A stretch of 64,000 nt of DNA from an uncultured Caulobacteraceae bacterium. Lineage in GTDB: Bacteria > Pseudomonadota > Alphaproteobacteria > Caulobacterales > Caulobacteraceae. The position numbers and the translations under genes are program-made. Positions within the stretch are counted from its first letter, which is position 1. The number at the start of each line of letters is the position of its first letter. Shown in pieces: positions 21,101 through 27,510 of this stretch. The notes beneath the pieces were generated by a model, which saw only the letters and a program-made list of their open reading frames with translations, did no database searches and was not told the DNA's origin. The stretch spans positions 1 to 64,000 of the forward strand of contig CAIXWN010000003.1 of assembly GCA_903923135.1 (NCBI GenBank), given 5' to 3'.

Positions 21101-21951
21101 AGCAGCCCGAAGTCCAGGAACTCGGTGTTTCGCTTCTGAAGGGACACCACCGCGCCGCGTTCCAGGGCGTGGCCCACCTCGAGGCTGGTGGCGACCAGTG
21201 AGCCGACGTTCACCTGGGCGGTGGCGCCGAACATGATGCCGTTCTGATCGATGACCAGCACGGTCCCGGGGGCCTTGATCGCGCCCAATATCTGGGTCGG
21301 GCCGGGCGCGAGGCGTGCGTCGGGCAGGCCGGTCATCGGATTGATCGGTCCGACCACGCGGTTGAGCGCCACCCAGCCTGGCTGGTCGACGCCCTTGAGC
21401 TGCTGCTGGTAGGTCAGGGTCGTGTGCTGGCCGACATTGAAGCTGGTCCAGGACAGGATCGCCCGCGGGTCTGTCTGGACGATGGTGATCTGATTGGGAT
21501 TTTGCGCCGATGCGGTGGGCGCCGCGGCCCCTTGCCAGGTGTTCACGCCGTTGGGGTCGGCGGTGGCGGTCGTGGGATTGGCGATCACCTGCAGGCCGCC
21601 TGTGGCCAGTCCGTCGGGAACCTTGGCGTTGAGGGCCGCCGCCGCGGCGCGCGCGGCGGCCTGAGCCTGCTGGGCGAGGTTCACCGCGGAATTGACCTGG
21701 CTCTGGTATTGCAGCGCCCGGGCGCTGGCGCTGGCGGCCGCTGCGGAAGTTGAGGTCGCTGGTGAGACCGCCGGCGTGGCCATGACGGTCAGCACGGCCG
21801 GCTGATGACTGGCCGCCATCAGGGCGCCCACGCTCTGGGCTCTCGACCCCGGTGCGCCGACGGCGGTGATCAGGGCGGCGACACTGACACCCCAGAGCAG
21901 GCGCGCCCGCGCTCTGTCAGGGGCGACGGGGGAGACTCCAGGCCTGGTCAT
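9115..21951 (-). CDS. Giant filamentous-haemagglutinin-like TPS exoprotein (TpsA), about 4280 aa
   Basis: Single 12.8 kb ORF; signal peptide; TPS-like N-terminal region (NQITIVQTDPRAILSWTSFNVGQHTTLTY, DQNGIMFGATAQVNVGSLVATSL); long GGDI/AGRD-type beta-helix-like repeats. Upstream in-frame start at 21996 also possible. Confidence 0.92.
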   Translation of the reverse strand: MTRPGVSPVAPDRARARLLWGVSVAALITAVGAPGSRAQSVGALMAASHQPAVLTVMATPAVSPATSTSAAAASASARALQYQSQVNSAVNLAQQAQAAARAAAAALNAKVPDGLATGGLQVIANPTTATADPNGVNTWQGAAAPTASAQNPNQITIVQTDPRAILSWTSFNVGQHTTLTYQQQLKGVDQPGWVALNRVVGPINPMTGLPDARLAPGPTQILGAIKAPGTVLVIDQNGIMFGATAQVNVGSLVATSLEVGHALERGAVVSLQKRNTEFLDFGLLGYAEQQTLTSGGAIDTFSAQALTPFSFEPTEGGVQVAAGASLNSGDGGYLMLLAPTVVNAGQLSSADGEIALQSGRHIQLTASAGDANSVDPNVRGLVVSATKFTVDAADSVTNAASGLIAAPRGYVSIGATSGGAVQDAGVITSTTSVSENGDVTLSGQRITLAPGALIAIGPDSGAQTIPQDATSLSAFKTSQVRIGDTGSLVSIGSGSLIYAPGGAIAIGADPGATLLQDPTNALTGVVVDSGATIDAAGLTDVLVAASRNAIKIDPVKGNELANSPAFRNGFLNGAAVYLDPRLSGVNANGVAWVGSPLIAAAAYAQQVGVSAAELLTSGGSVTLGTAAYTPSSSGAVTTAIPNVTVRPGAVIDISGGWKTYQAGVVQQTYLVDSSGQVIPISQANPDDVYLGIYSGFTAAQPRWGINNVYVDPLLTGSYAAGQYIEGRDAGTLAIKTSAAVLDGTLLAGVVAGPEQIVGAAPGTASSAVYGDLRRLQAAPSQLPTGGLVSIQAAGATSQGQPTGGGDILIEPTAAYAANAAASTPLQRFETITLNADNLSASGAAQLSLATSGAIDVAAGATIPLPAGGLFEALAGRSITVDGSILAPGGSIDLTTAPLAGSLFVSEPVRPGAFDIVVNGTLSAAGRWANDFNVAAGQIVGSAYLNGGEITLAAAPRVTTSPAITNLGDPVTQTTDASGSLLINAGALIDVSGGGYVRPTGGIVTTAHGGNLSLYDDTTYFQISANSASAVAGGLSGLRGAATQINGVDEISVNPASMTTHISIADGAVRAQGFGGGGTFTLTTPSFAFGASSVTAAGGGAVLPLDFFASTGFARYRITSYGTDLFTNTLNGALGGYNALLAIQVATVGGGQTLSLTQSMFSPLLTVDQISALQHLGTGASLFSVLTPAVPTDAWDQKAVSLSLGGLLELHVIAGGQVVGAPAAALTVSQLFNEGVIRLPGGAITQSEVLPTYYGQSAIALTSLSALTLADATSAAPVYVLGDLAAGEGVRLSAGSLTDLSGEAIINPRATPRGNLTLANFVDGVVISGGSLSTINALNGAGTLFHTVSSGSVYGQLANSTIGIAAALDAAPGARVDLSGAQALFDRPTLPDAPPVGAPAVSYAATPIWSDGGALTLASGGEITGAVIQARGGAPLALGGTLTTLDPVLYQNDPLAPTANAISASMITSAGFASFVAQGRLTSVGDVTLSLPRSLFVESSPFTGLGVNTVQVIADASSPVIGAGGILRIAAPYIGLDGAFQGVSTPNPRGFSGAAGGGSLFLSADAIDVTGAVVFDPSIGQATLSTPGDLRLIGVAPLTAQSNGIVASTLIGQLAVNGDLTLQAAQVYPTTGSSVSITSTGAAGLIRVQGEGAAPATPYSAGGALQIQAAQVDQAGVVRVPLGTLVLGGSTASPFAPATTALTLEPGSITSVSADGVVIPYGTTTDQKEWYFTPTFASPLTAPPAGVLRLAGGSVAVQSGATVDLKGGGDVYAYEFISGAGGTRDVLDQYNPDQFSSTNGYQYPDGRQIYAIVPGLSASAVAALDPVYSSGYGALYGPSQAGQRVYLNAAPGLAAGWYTLLPAKYALLPGGLRVVQDTAAATPPPAGGVVQSDGSIVTSGYFGVAGVNTRTPGLAVFDVQSQAVIRAESRIALTYGDTTFAAQAAHDGLPVPQLPIDAGRLILNPLTALSLNAPFETTPAAGGRGSEVDISGASLTIDPASFAPAKSGTIVLTDASLSNLDAASLLLGGVRTDNADGTTSLDVTSRSITVASGVNLTAPEVLLATDGAGAQISFANGAAIVATGAVASSATGSYIIDGLAPDGQTRVQSVQGGFIRVANGPERLVSRLNVDATTVAGPVLVGAGRLAGTAVEVNSSDALGISDAATLTASDLAIGAGHISFGPAVAGALSVDAKLQALFAGVDSLTLSTPQPIAFAPGDYAFKSLSLDTPGLLLRNNGLVTINVSGALKLQNSGQAFGACGGAGALACRSGSLALSASQIDLGSGAIQTYGTDGGVSLTAANGVLFSGPFSLNVGSAALSIATPFVGDAGSGAAGTPAPSLTLRTTGAVTIADPAPAAGFIAPAGSPGASLTINGGAAPGAGVASVSITGTELRATSGTLSITSNSGIAISGGADLSTPGYQKVFGDAADSTTVSAQGGLLTLTALNGDISVSDNSTLSVGGGAGAAGALSLVAQNGQVYAYHGMTSDVVSLASTFDATAPGGGGSLTLDTGGAFDLSAFAAGSGRQFTGVIDIRSGQGDLTLSAGDSLQASAVQLTADGGQVVLSGTVSTAGPQGGNVSLFGASGLHLTSTALIDAHAAGFGLTSTRQASGGQVVLGVDGAGAITVDPGAVIDVAAVQTANRLVNMNRTNGAAYTYVAGDVGGSVTFRAPVFHQGGADTVNVSVQGVVQGASSVVLEGFRRFDLASMAANPSNVGVTESNGTIVLDLSASAAGKINPLADPNGPIVGFVRAFDVSADYAALGGLATATNFHPRPGIELDFTGNVVLASNWNLGAGVVNVSGAVAAGLMTPDAGLPGQYAVVSGAEGQILAHYATATYRVGGSFLGEPGVLSFRAGGSLTLNGSITDGFFQFRDQTDPGYLNYALGGGARVYQGSLAPGCITGDCSVVPDYGPNPPPGNFVYIAFPSNNVNNDSTTPPGGTLNADAFNNPAAPYSAAANTPAATGSLSGGTGDPLGSADLFPLLPIGSGPRVVDSWSYRLVAGADLTGSAGAPSVNPTAVITGSAADVTVQGQHVYSYSAAKGPTSYANNLNLLDNDGFSLPAGQWFDAFSAQTGLQSDAYSIIDYSAANPATRTVLASLAKTFFQTNPQDSAQVLATGQIETTLASAAQFLSYVSDNFAKVAPLYKAPPETQTAKSTGYATAPTLIRTGDGSIAVAASGNIDLRNGASPTILNGSGAVVAASKSGPHLGGTAIYTAGHLVQPGAVSATDVATGETVSVDLGATAATSDVFVNDPQNAYSYGVGSGAALPGTGYTGVLIANPVYADGGGSVDLNAGVDVLSRRNTFQEARLGGVGVVALINQNYAWIGSGDQPWRTGSIGSLVNIRINPQLFGEGVGTVGGGDISVSAGRNVSDLSIVATDAVTTGAAADSQASRVLAAFGGGDVAVTAGGSLLGGRLDVAAGTATLHAQGSIASAGKIAETGAGGVVLFVDNTLRVRLSDATVSLDAGGTVGLQGIAALGVAGSSVMSDGFYAAGSGVSVIAGQQVTIANTGADVVTPGGGSSGNVSSAVYPGSLEAVALTGALDLSTSSREVLLYPDPTGTLTLLAGGDIARSAVAQLDGDPTLLPGAFSSFAFDGSNITNGLSFTFPTVLSNTTDVILREQHNPSITHAGDPTPNRIVAGGDIHDLILSLAKQTRVAAGRDIINMVFLGQNVATSDISRITAGRDITATTTLAAPLIGVNPQSFGAQRPAVQGDTFIISGPGAFFLEAGRDAGPFLNAAVTNGYANTGVADSPTGVLTYGGGILTTGNLRNPWLPSQSADIFTEFGVANGQNFAGLISAYLSPAGVSSLPAYEFLQTTDVNGVTTADRSKPIYALSLVDWITSVAPDIVSRYDTSAGLSSPGANAPAVVQYAQRLTRGGATSFNEALSYLPQLAGETMPLVPWLLLNDPKALISAYGSENVSYQQAFDSFLTLPHLTQREFLLKDVYFNELIQTSLPASASYLKYTRGYAAVNTLFPGAYGYTQNSLNGGPSGASTTVETGNLDLRLATIQTDQGGDILILGPGGRVLAGSTVSTSVQAARRAYRGGQLYSGGQALSPYTAAITQIPVAYEGVLTLQGGSIESFTDGDFLLNQSRAFTEEGGDIAIWSSNADVNAGQGPRTTADIPPVIVRVDENGYSSVNGAGAVSGAGIGAFGSGPLSLAPDVFLIAPRGTVDAGDAGVRSAGNVFIAAFQVANANAIQAQGTVSGDNSPAAVNVGVQSSGDAASAAAAQAAQAATAGGATQGDRPLIIVDVLGFLADESDSCSDDDRRKGKCY

Positions 21952-22017
21952 CGTCCTCACCTCTCCGGGGCCGGCGAGCCGCGACGCCCGCCGCAAGCGT
22001 CAGTCGCCATCGTCATG

Positions 22018-22689
22018 CTAACCGCCCGCCGGTTTCGCGGGCGGCGCGGCGTCCAGGCGGGGGTCGCAGGTGACGGCCCGCACCGAGTCTTCCCGGTCCT
22101 GGGCGATGTTTTCCAGCTGCACGCGCCGCAGGCCCAGGACGGGTTCCCTGGCGGCCAGAACCTCGCCGATGCCGACCTTGCGATAGGCCTCGAGGAGGGA
22201 CTCCGCGAAGGCCACAAGGCGGCCGTTCTTGGCCTGGCAGGCGCCGGCGATCAGCGTCATCTGCGCCAGTTGCGACTTGAGGCGGTCCCGTTCGCCGGTC
22301 ACGGTCCGCCCGGCGTCGACGCTTTGACCGTAGGCGGTCTTCAGACGCTCGATCTCCGCGGCGCTGGCCGCGCCGGCGGCGGTCAGGGCGGTGTTGTCGG
22401 CCTGCGCCTTGTCCAGCGCCGCCTGCAGCAGCGCCGCACGCTTCGCGTCGCGCCGGGCGGCCCGCAGCTGGGCCTGGGCGGCGGCCAGCTTCCGGGTGAC
22501 ATCGTCCGCTGGCGGCGTGGCTGTCGGCGCCGGGGCCGCCGCCTGCTGGTCCTGCAGCTGGCGAAGCTGCAGGACAGTGGCGCGCAACTGCTCGCGCAGC
22601 TGGTCGGTCTCGCTGTCGCCGGCCAGGGCGCCGCCGCCGCAGAGCACCAGGGGGATCAGCAGGCCGGCGATGAGAAGGGTGCGGGCCAT
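22018..22689 (-). CDS. Periplasmic coiled-coil protein of unknown function
   Basis: Signal peptide (LLIAGLLIPLVLCGGGALAG) followed by Q/A/L-rich heptad-like helices; within the TPS operon. Confidence 0.65.
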   Translation of the reverse strand: MARTLLIAGLLIPLVLCGGGALAGDSETDQLREQLRATVLQLRQLQDQQAAAPAPTATPPADDVTRKLAAAQAQLRAARRDAKRAALLQAALDKAQADNTALTAAGAASAAEIERLKTAYGQSVDAGRTVTGERDRLKSQLAQMTLIAGACQAKNGRLVAFAESLLEAYRKVGIGEVLAAREPVLGLRRVQLENIAQDREDSVRAVTCDPRLDAAPPAKPAGG

Positions 22690-22691
22690 GG

Positions 22692-24572
22692 TCAGAACTT
22701 GGTGTTGAGTTCGAGCTGAAGGACGTCGATGGCCAGCGGCGGGCCGAACACCTCGGTGGCGCTCAGCCAGCGGCCGGTCAGCCAGGTGTTGTTGGCGATA
22801 TAGTAGTTGGCCGAGACGAAGTACCCCTTGGCGTTGGTGCCGCCGAGGTGGAAATCGTGGTCGTTGAAGGCGTCCAGCACCGCGTCGGGCTCGATGTATT
22901 TGTAGCCGACGGCGACATTCCAGTCTCCCTTGGCGACAGGACGCAGGTACCCGACCGTCGCCTTCACCATCCAGCCGTTGGGCCCACTGCGGTAGGCGCC
23001 GGGGGCGCCGTTGGCCGAAATGTCGAAGTTGGTGACGGGCGGGGTGAGCGGGTTGCCCAGGATGGCGGCCGGATCATAGGACAGATTGCGCACATAGTCG
23101 GCCTGGAGCTGGCCGCGGGTGGCGCCGAAAAGCGGAATCTCGACCTCGCCGGTGACGTTGACCAGGCGATAGTCGTAGCTCAGACCGACGAACTGCGGCT
23201 GGGCGTAGTTGAGCGGACTGCTGGGATTGGGCGCGATGTTGCGGATGAGGAAGAGCGTGTTGCCCTTCTGCATGACGCTGGGCCGGCTGGAGTCGGTCGA
23301 GCACTGCTTGATGTTGTTGTAGGTGTCGCAGGCGGCGGACAGGCGGCCCTGAACGTTTTCGTAGCTGTAGAACGACACCGCGCCCTTCGCCGACCAGGAC
23401 AGGGCGTCAGGCTGGAACTGGACCCCGGCCTGGACCGCATAGAGCCACTTGGTGCTGTCCGCGACCTTCGCCGCGCTGTTGGTGGGGAAGCTGGTCGAGA
23501 CATAGTCGAGAGGGAAGACCCCTGCGGCCCCGAACACCTTCAGGCCCTGATGCCCCACCGGCGTGCTGGCCACGGCGGTGACGCCATCGAGGTTCAGATT
23601 GTCGTCAAACAGAAGGTCGGTGTGCATGAACAGATTGGGCGTTCGACCGAAGCTGATCGCCGACCAGTAGTTCGGCGTCAGGGTGATGTAGGCCTGGTCG
23701 AGCCAGATGTTCTTCTTGGTCAGCCCTCCGCCCAGCAGCTGGGTGGTGGACACCGGGCTGTTGTCGGAGCCGGTGGCCAGGCGGACGGTGGCTTTCACGC
23801 CGTCGAACACCGTCACGTTCATTCCGAACCGGCCGCGGATGCTCAGCTGGTTGAGGCGGTTGGTGCGGGTGTTGAGGAACGGCAGGCCGTTGGGGTTGGT
23901 GTTGGCGTTTATGTCGATTGGGCCGTTGGCGTTGAACGTCGCATAGTCGATGAACGGCGAGATGTTGTTGCTGGAATAGAAGTTGAACTGGTCGCGGAAA
24001 CGCACGTCGCCGAACCACTGGATCCGGCTGATCCAGTCGGGGAAGGTTCCCGGATTGGCCCAACCCTCGGCCTGGGCCTGGGCCATGACATCCCTCTTGA
24101 TGTCCTCCTTGATCTGGTTGCGCACCACCAGCGGCACATAGGGCACGCGGATGACGTCGGCCGGCGGCGGCGTGACCGCGGCCAGACCGGGCTGTCCGGC
24201 GGCGGCCCGGGCCTGATTGGCCTCGTCCTCGGCCTGCTGGCGCAGGGCGTCGGCCGCGTCCTGGGTGATCACCCCCTGTTTGACCAGAAGGCGGATGAGA
24301 TTGATCACCATGCTCTCGGACGGCGGCGGCGAGGTCGCCGGGGCCGGGGCGCCGGCGGCGGAGGGGGCCGTGGCCGCCGGGGCGGTGGCGATGGCTTCCG
24401 ACTGGGCCAGAACCGGACCGGCGACACCGGCGGACGCCGCCAGCGCGAGAATGAGCCGCGCGGCCCCGCCGCGCTGGCGCGGCCCCGGATCCTTCGGCGT
24501 CGGGATCATGGTCTTGGTTCCTTTCAACGGAGCCGGCAGGCCGGCGGCGTCGATCTGAGTGGCTCTGGTCAT
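22692..24572 (-). CDS. Putative outer-membrane porin
   Basis: Signal peptide, short helical N-terminal segment, then alternating beta-strand pattern ending in aromatic F (LELNTKF). Confidence 0.75.
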   Translation of the reverse strand: MTRATQIDAAGLPAPLKGTKTMIPTPKDPGPRQRGGAARLILALAASAGVAGPVLAQSEAIATAPAATAPSAAGAPAPATSPPPSESMVINLIRLLVKQGVITQDAADALRQQAEDEANQARAAAGQPGLAAVTPPPADVIRVPYVPLVVRNQIKEDIKRDVMAQAQAEGWANPGTFPDWISRIQWFGDVRFRDQFNFYSSNNISPFIDYATFNANGPIDINANTNPNGLPFLNTRTNRLNQLSIRGRFGMNVTVFDGVKATVRLATGSDNSPVSTTQLLGGGLTKKNIWLDQAYITLTPNYWSAISFGRTPNLFMHTDLLFDDNLNLDGVTAVASTPVGHQGLKVFGAAGVFPLDYVSTSFPTNSAAKVADSTKWLYAVQAGVQFQPDALSWSAKGAVSFYSYENVQGRLSAACDTYNNIKQCSTDSSRPSVMQKGNTLFLIRNIAPNPSSPLNYAQPQFVGLSYDYRLVNVTGEVEIPLFGATRGQLQADYVRNLSYDPAAILGNPLTPPVTNFDISANGAPGAYRSGPNGWMVKATVGYLRPVAKGDWNVAVGYKYIEPDAVLDAFNDHDFHLGGTNAKGYFVSANYYIANNTWLTGRWLSATEVFGPPLAIDVLQLELNTKF

Positions 24573-25255
24573 CCGCGCCTCGCGCCCTTGATCTGGACTT
24601 CGGTGGGAAAGGGGAAGCGTGCCGGGGGCGGGTCCCGCAGGGGGGGCATGGCGCGCAGGGTGGCTATGATGTCGGCGTCCACGCGGTCGTCGCCGGTGCC
24701 GCGGCGGATTTTCGATCGCCTCAGGCGGCCGTCGGGGTCGACCCAGATCGCCACGATGGCGGTGGAGAACAGCTTCTCGATGCGAGCGTCGGACTGGATG
24801 GCCTGCTGGATCTCGGCCTTCAGCAGCCGCCGGTAGTTGGCGTCGGCGAAATCCGCGCCGCCGGCCGGACCGTCGCCTTTTCCGGCGTCGACCGAAGAGC
24901 CGCCGCCGCGACCTGCGGCGATGCCGAAGGCGTCGCTGCCCGCCTGGGCCGGTCCGTTAATGGTCAGCTGTTTGGGCTGGTTGTCCGCCTTGGGCTGATC
25001 CTCCGGCTTGGGCGCGTCCATGGTCTTCTCGGGCGGTGGGGGCTCCTTGGGCGGTGGCGGCGGCGGCGGCGCCGGCGGCGGAGGGGGCAGCAGATTGACC
25101 GTCGGCGTCGGCGGCGCCCCCCGGGTGACCCCGGCGATGTTCTGGCTCAGCAGCCAGACTCCGGCCACGAGCGCCACCACGATCGCGCCGCCGATCAGCG
25201 GCGCCCGCGAGCGCCGCTTCTTCATTTCCTCCGCTTCGTTCCAGTCGTCGGCCAT
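24569..25255 (-). CDS. TonB-like energy transducer
   Basis: N-terminal TM, long Pro-rich linker (PPPPPAPPPPPPPKEPPPPEK), C-terminal TonB-like region (AIVAIWVDPDGRLRRSKIRRGTGDDRVDADIIATLRAMPPL). Confidence 0.8.
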   Translation of the reverse strand: MADDWNEAEEMKKRRSRAPLIGGAIVVALVAGVWLLSQNIAGVTRGAPPTPTVNLLPPPPPAPPPPPPPKEPPPPEKTMDAPKPEDQPKADNQPKQLTINGPAQAGSDAFGIAAGRGGGSSVDAGKGDGPAGGADFADANYRRLLKAEIQQAIQSDARIEKLFSTAIVAIWVDPDGRLRRSKIRRGTGDDRVDADIIATLRAMPPLRDPPPARFPFPTEVQIKGARRG

Positions 25256-25276
25256 GGCGCGCGCCCTGTCAGGGCT

Positions 25277-25681
25277 TCATCCCGAAGCCTTGCCGGTCAC
25301 CAGACCGACCTTGTTCAGGTCCAGCCGGCGCAGCAGATCGAGGACATCCATCACCTTCTGGTACTGTACGGTGGAGTCGCCGCGCACGACGATCGGGAAG
25401 TCCGGCTCGGTCGCCTTGGCTGTGCGCAGGCGGTTCTCCAGGTCCGGCAGGGTGACGGGATAGGCGTCCAGGAACACATCGCCGCTGTTGTTGATGGTGA
25501 TGGCCTTGGTCTTCGGCTTCGACAGGCTGACCGTCGAACTGGCCTTGGGAAGGTCGATCCGGATGCCCTGCACCGCGGCGGTGGTCATGATGATGAAGAT
25601 GACCAGCAGCACATAGGCGAGGTCCAGCATCGGGGTGATGTTGATGTCGTCGTAGGGCTTGTCTTCGTCCTGAACCTGCAT
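25277..25681 (-). CDS. exbD: ExbD biopolymer transport protein
   Basis: DINITPMLDLAYVLLVIFIIMT TM with conserved Asp; periplasmic domain VVRGDSTVQYQKVMDVLDLLRRLDLNKVGLVT. Confidence 0.9.
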   Translation of the reverse strand: MQVQDEDKPYDDINITPMLDLAYVLLVIFIIMTTAAVQGIRIDLPKASSTVSLSKPKTKAITINNSGDVFLDAYPVTLPDLENRLRTAKATEPDFPIVVRGDSTVQYQKVMDVLDLLRRLDLNKVGLVTGKASG

Positions 25682-25706
25682 GGGGCGTTCCTCGGGCGGC
25701 GGCCGT

Positions 25707-27476
25707 TCAGGCCGCGGCGGGACGGTCGGGGTCCCGGTGGAGTTCGGAGATCCGCGTGACGAACTCATCGACGAACACCAGCATGTTGGCCGAGACGTTC
25801 TTGTTGCGCAGGAGAATGTAGTTGTAGGCGAACAGGGCCGGGATGGCGACGGCGAGGCCGGCGATGGTGGCCAGAAGCGCCGCCGAAATGCCCGGGGCGA
25901 TGGCGTTGATGTTCACGTCACCCGCCGCGGCGATGTCGGCGAAGGTGATCATCACCCCCACCACCGTGCCGAGCAGGCCGAGGAACGGACCGCCGGAGAT
26001 GGCGATGGTCAAAACCACAAGAGCGCTCGACAGCTGCTGGTTCTCGCGAACCAGGCGGGTATTCATCAGTGAGCGGACGACCTCGACGCCTTCCGACGAC
26101 ATCGTGCCCTGGCCGCGTTTGGAGCGGCGGGCCATCTCCTGGGCGCCGGCGTGATAGATGCGGTAGAGCGAGGAGTCCTCGAACCGGTGGGGATTGATCT
26201 GGGCGTCCAGCGCGACCGGATCGCCGCCATGCTCGTGGAAAAAATGCAGGAATGCGCCGTTGGTCTTGTCGACGAGGTTGACGTAGGCGATCTTGGCGTA
26301 GGTCACCCACCAGGACCCCACCGCCAGCACGCCCAGCAGGGCGATGATGAACCAGGCCGGCGCGTCGACATGGGTGACGATCAGACCCAGAGTTCCGAAA
26401 CCGATCCCGGCCTGCTTCTGGTCCTCGCCATAGGCCAGCAGCCGCGACTCGGCGCCCTGTGTTGAGGCGTCCACCAGGACGGCCGTGCCGGAGCGGGCGA
26501 CTTTGGAGAAGCGCGCCTCGTCGAGGCTGCCGACGAAGGCGGTAAGGTCGGAGGGGCTCGCCGGGTCGGCGCCCAGCGAGGCGCCGCCGCTGGTGGCGGG
26601 CAGGGCGCCGGCGCCGGAGGCGGCGACGTGGCCGTTGACGTACAGCATCAGGGTCTTGCCATCGGCGGTGACCGCCAGATGGGTCCACTGGCCGGCGGCC
26701 ACGGCCTGGGGGGCGGTCAATCGCGTGACCCCGGTCCCGCCATGAGTCTCGACGAACGGCACCCCCTGGTCGAGGCCAAGGATCAGGGCCGAGGCGCCAT
26801 CGCGCCGGACGAGAATCGCCGCCCGGGGCTGCGGCGCGGCGCTCTTGGCCCAGGCGCTGAAGGTGAACGGCGCGCCGGCCGTCAGGGCCAGCGCCGGCGA
26901 CGCCGGGATCGACACCCCGCCCGCGCCGCTGAACTTGCCGCCCTTGCCGATGATGGAGGCTTCATCCACCCCGGCCAGGCTGCTCAGCGCCGTCACGTGG
27001 TTGGCCGTGCGGTCGACCGGCGGCGCGCCGGCCGGGCCGTCGAAATGATAGACAAGCGCATAGTCCGGATCGAAGGTCGCCGCGGCGTCGGCCGCGGGCG
27101 TGGCCTTCTTGTCCCCATAGTACATCCAGATCTTCTTGGTCGTCCCGACGGGGAACTGCGGCACGTCCACCCACACCGCCGCCACGCCCAGCAGGGGGTC
27201 GAACGACTCCACGTGGAAGGCCAGGGGCGTCTTGTCGTCCTCGGCCACGAAGCGCAGGTCATCGCCCTTCTCGGAGGCGTCGGCGAACTTGAAGTTGCCG
27301 GTGTGCAGGCGGACCAGAACGGCGACGCGCCCGGCCGGCTGCAGGATGGCGCCGCCCTTGGACGAGGCGTCCAGGGTGATCTCCTTGCGATAGGGCCAGT
27401 CCTTCTGCCACCAGGCGTTGGCGGCGGCCGGTATGGCCGTGACGGCCAGGACGAGCACCATGAGCAGCGATCGCAT
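25707..27476 (-). CDS. ExbB/TolQ/MotA proton channel fused to N-terminal DUF2341 and LamG-like domains
   Basis: Signal peptide; DUF2341-like WWQKDWPYRKEITLDAS...IWMYYGDKKATPAAD; LamG-like APFTFSAWAKS...GSLDEARFSKVARS; C-terminal ExbB core GGPFLGLLGTVVGVMITFADIAAAG...APGISAALLATIAGLAVAIPALFAYN. Confidence 0.88.
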   Translation of the reverse strand: MRSLLMVLVLAVTAIPAAANAWWQKDWPYRKEITLDASSKGGAILQPAGRVAVLVRLHTGNFKFADASEKGDDLRFVAEDDKTPLAFHVESFDPLLGVAAVWVDVPQFPVGTTKKIWMYYGDKKATPAADAAATFDPDYALVYHFDGPAGAPPVDRTANHVTALSSLAGVDEASIIGKGGKFSGAGGVSIPASPALALTAGAPFTFSAWAKSAAPQPRAAILVRRDGASALILGLDQGVPFVETHGGTGVTRLTAPQAVAAGQWTHLAVTADGKTLMLYVNGHVAASGAGALPATSGGASLGADPASPSDLTAFVGSLDEARFSKVARSGTAVLVDASTQGAESRLLAYGEDQKQAGIGFGTLGLIVTHVDAPAWFIIALLGVLAVGSWWVTYAKIAYVNLVDKTNGAFLHFFHEHGGDPVALDAQINPHRFEDSSLYRIYHAGAQEMARRSKRGQGTMSSEGVEVVRSLMNTRLVRENQQLSSALVVLTIAISGGPFLGLLGTVVGVMITFADIAAAGDVNINAIAPGISAALLATIAGLAVAIPALFAYNYILLRNKNVSANMLVFVDEFVTRISELHRDPDRPAAA

Positions 27477-27510
27477 CGTTCCGTTCCCCCGGGATGGCTT
27501 GGCGCCCATT

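Noticed and set aside
9115-21951. Contact-dependent inhibition (CDI) toxin interpretation of the giant exoprotein
   Set aside because: No VENN-like pretoxin motif or variable toxin tip seen, and the next gene is an M23 peptidase rather than a small immunity gene.
22848-24836. 662 aa plus-strand ORF opposite the porin gene
   Set aside because: Shadow ORF; low complexity, no motif.
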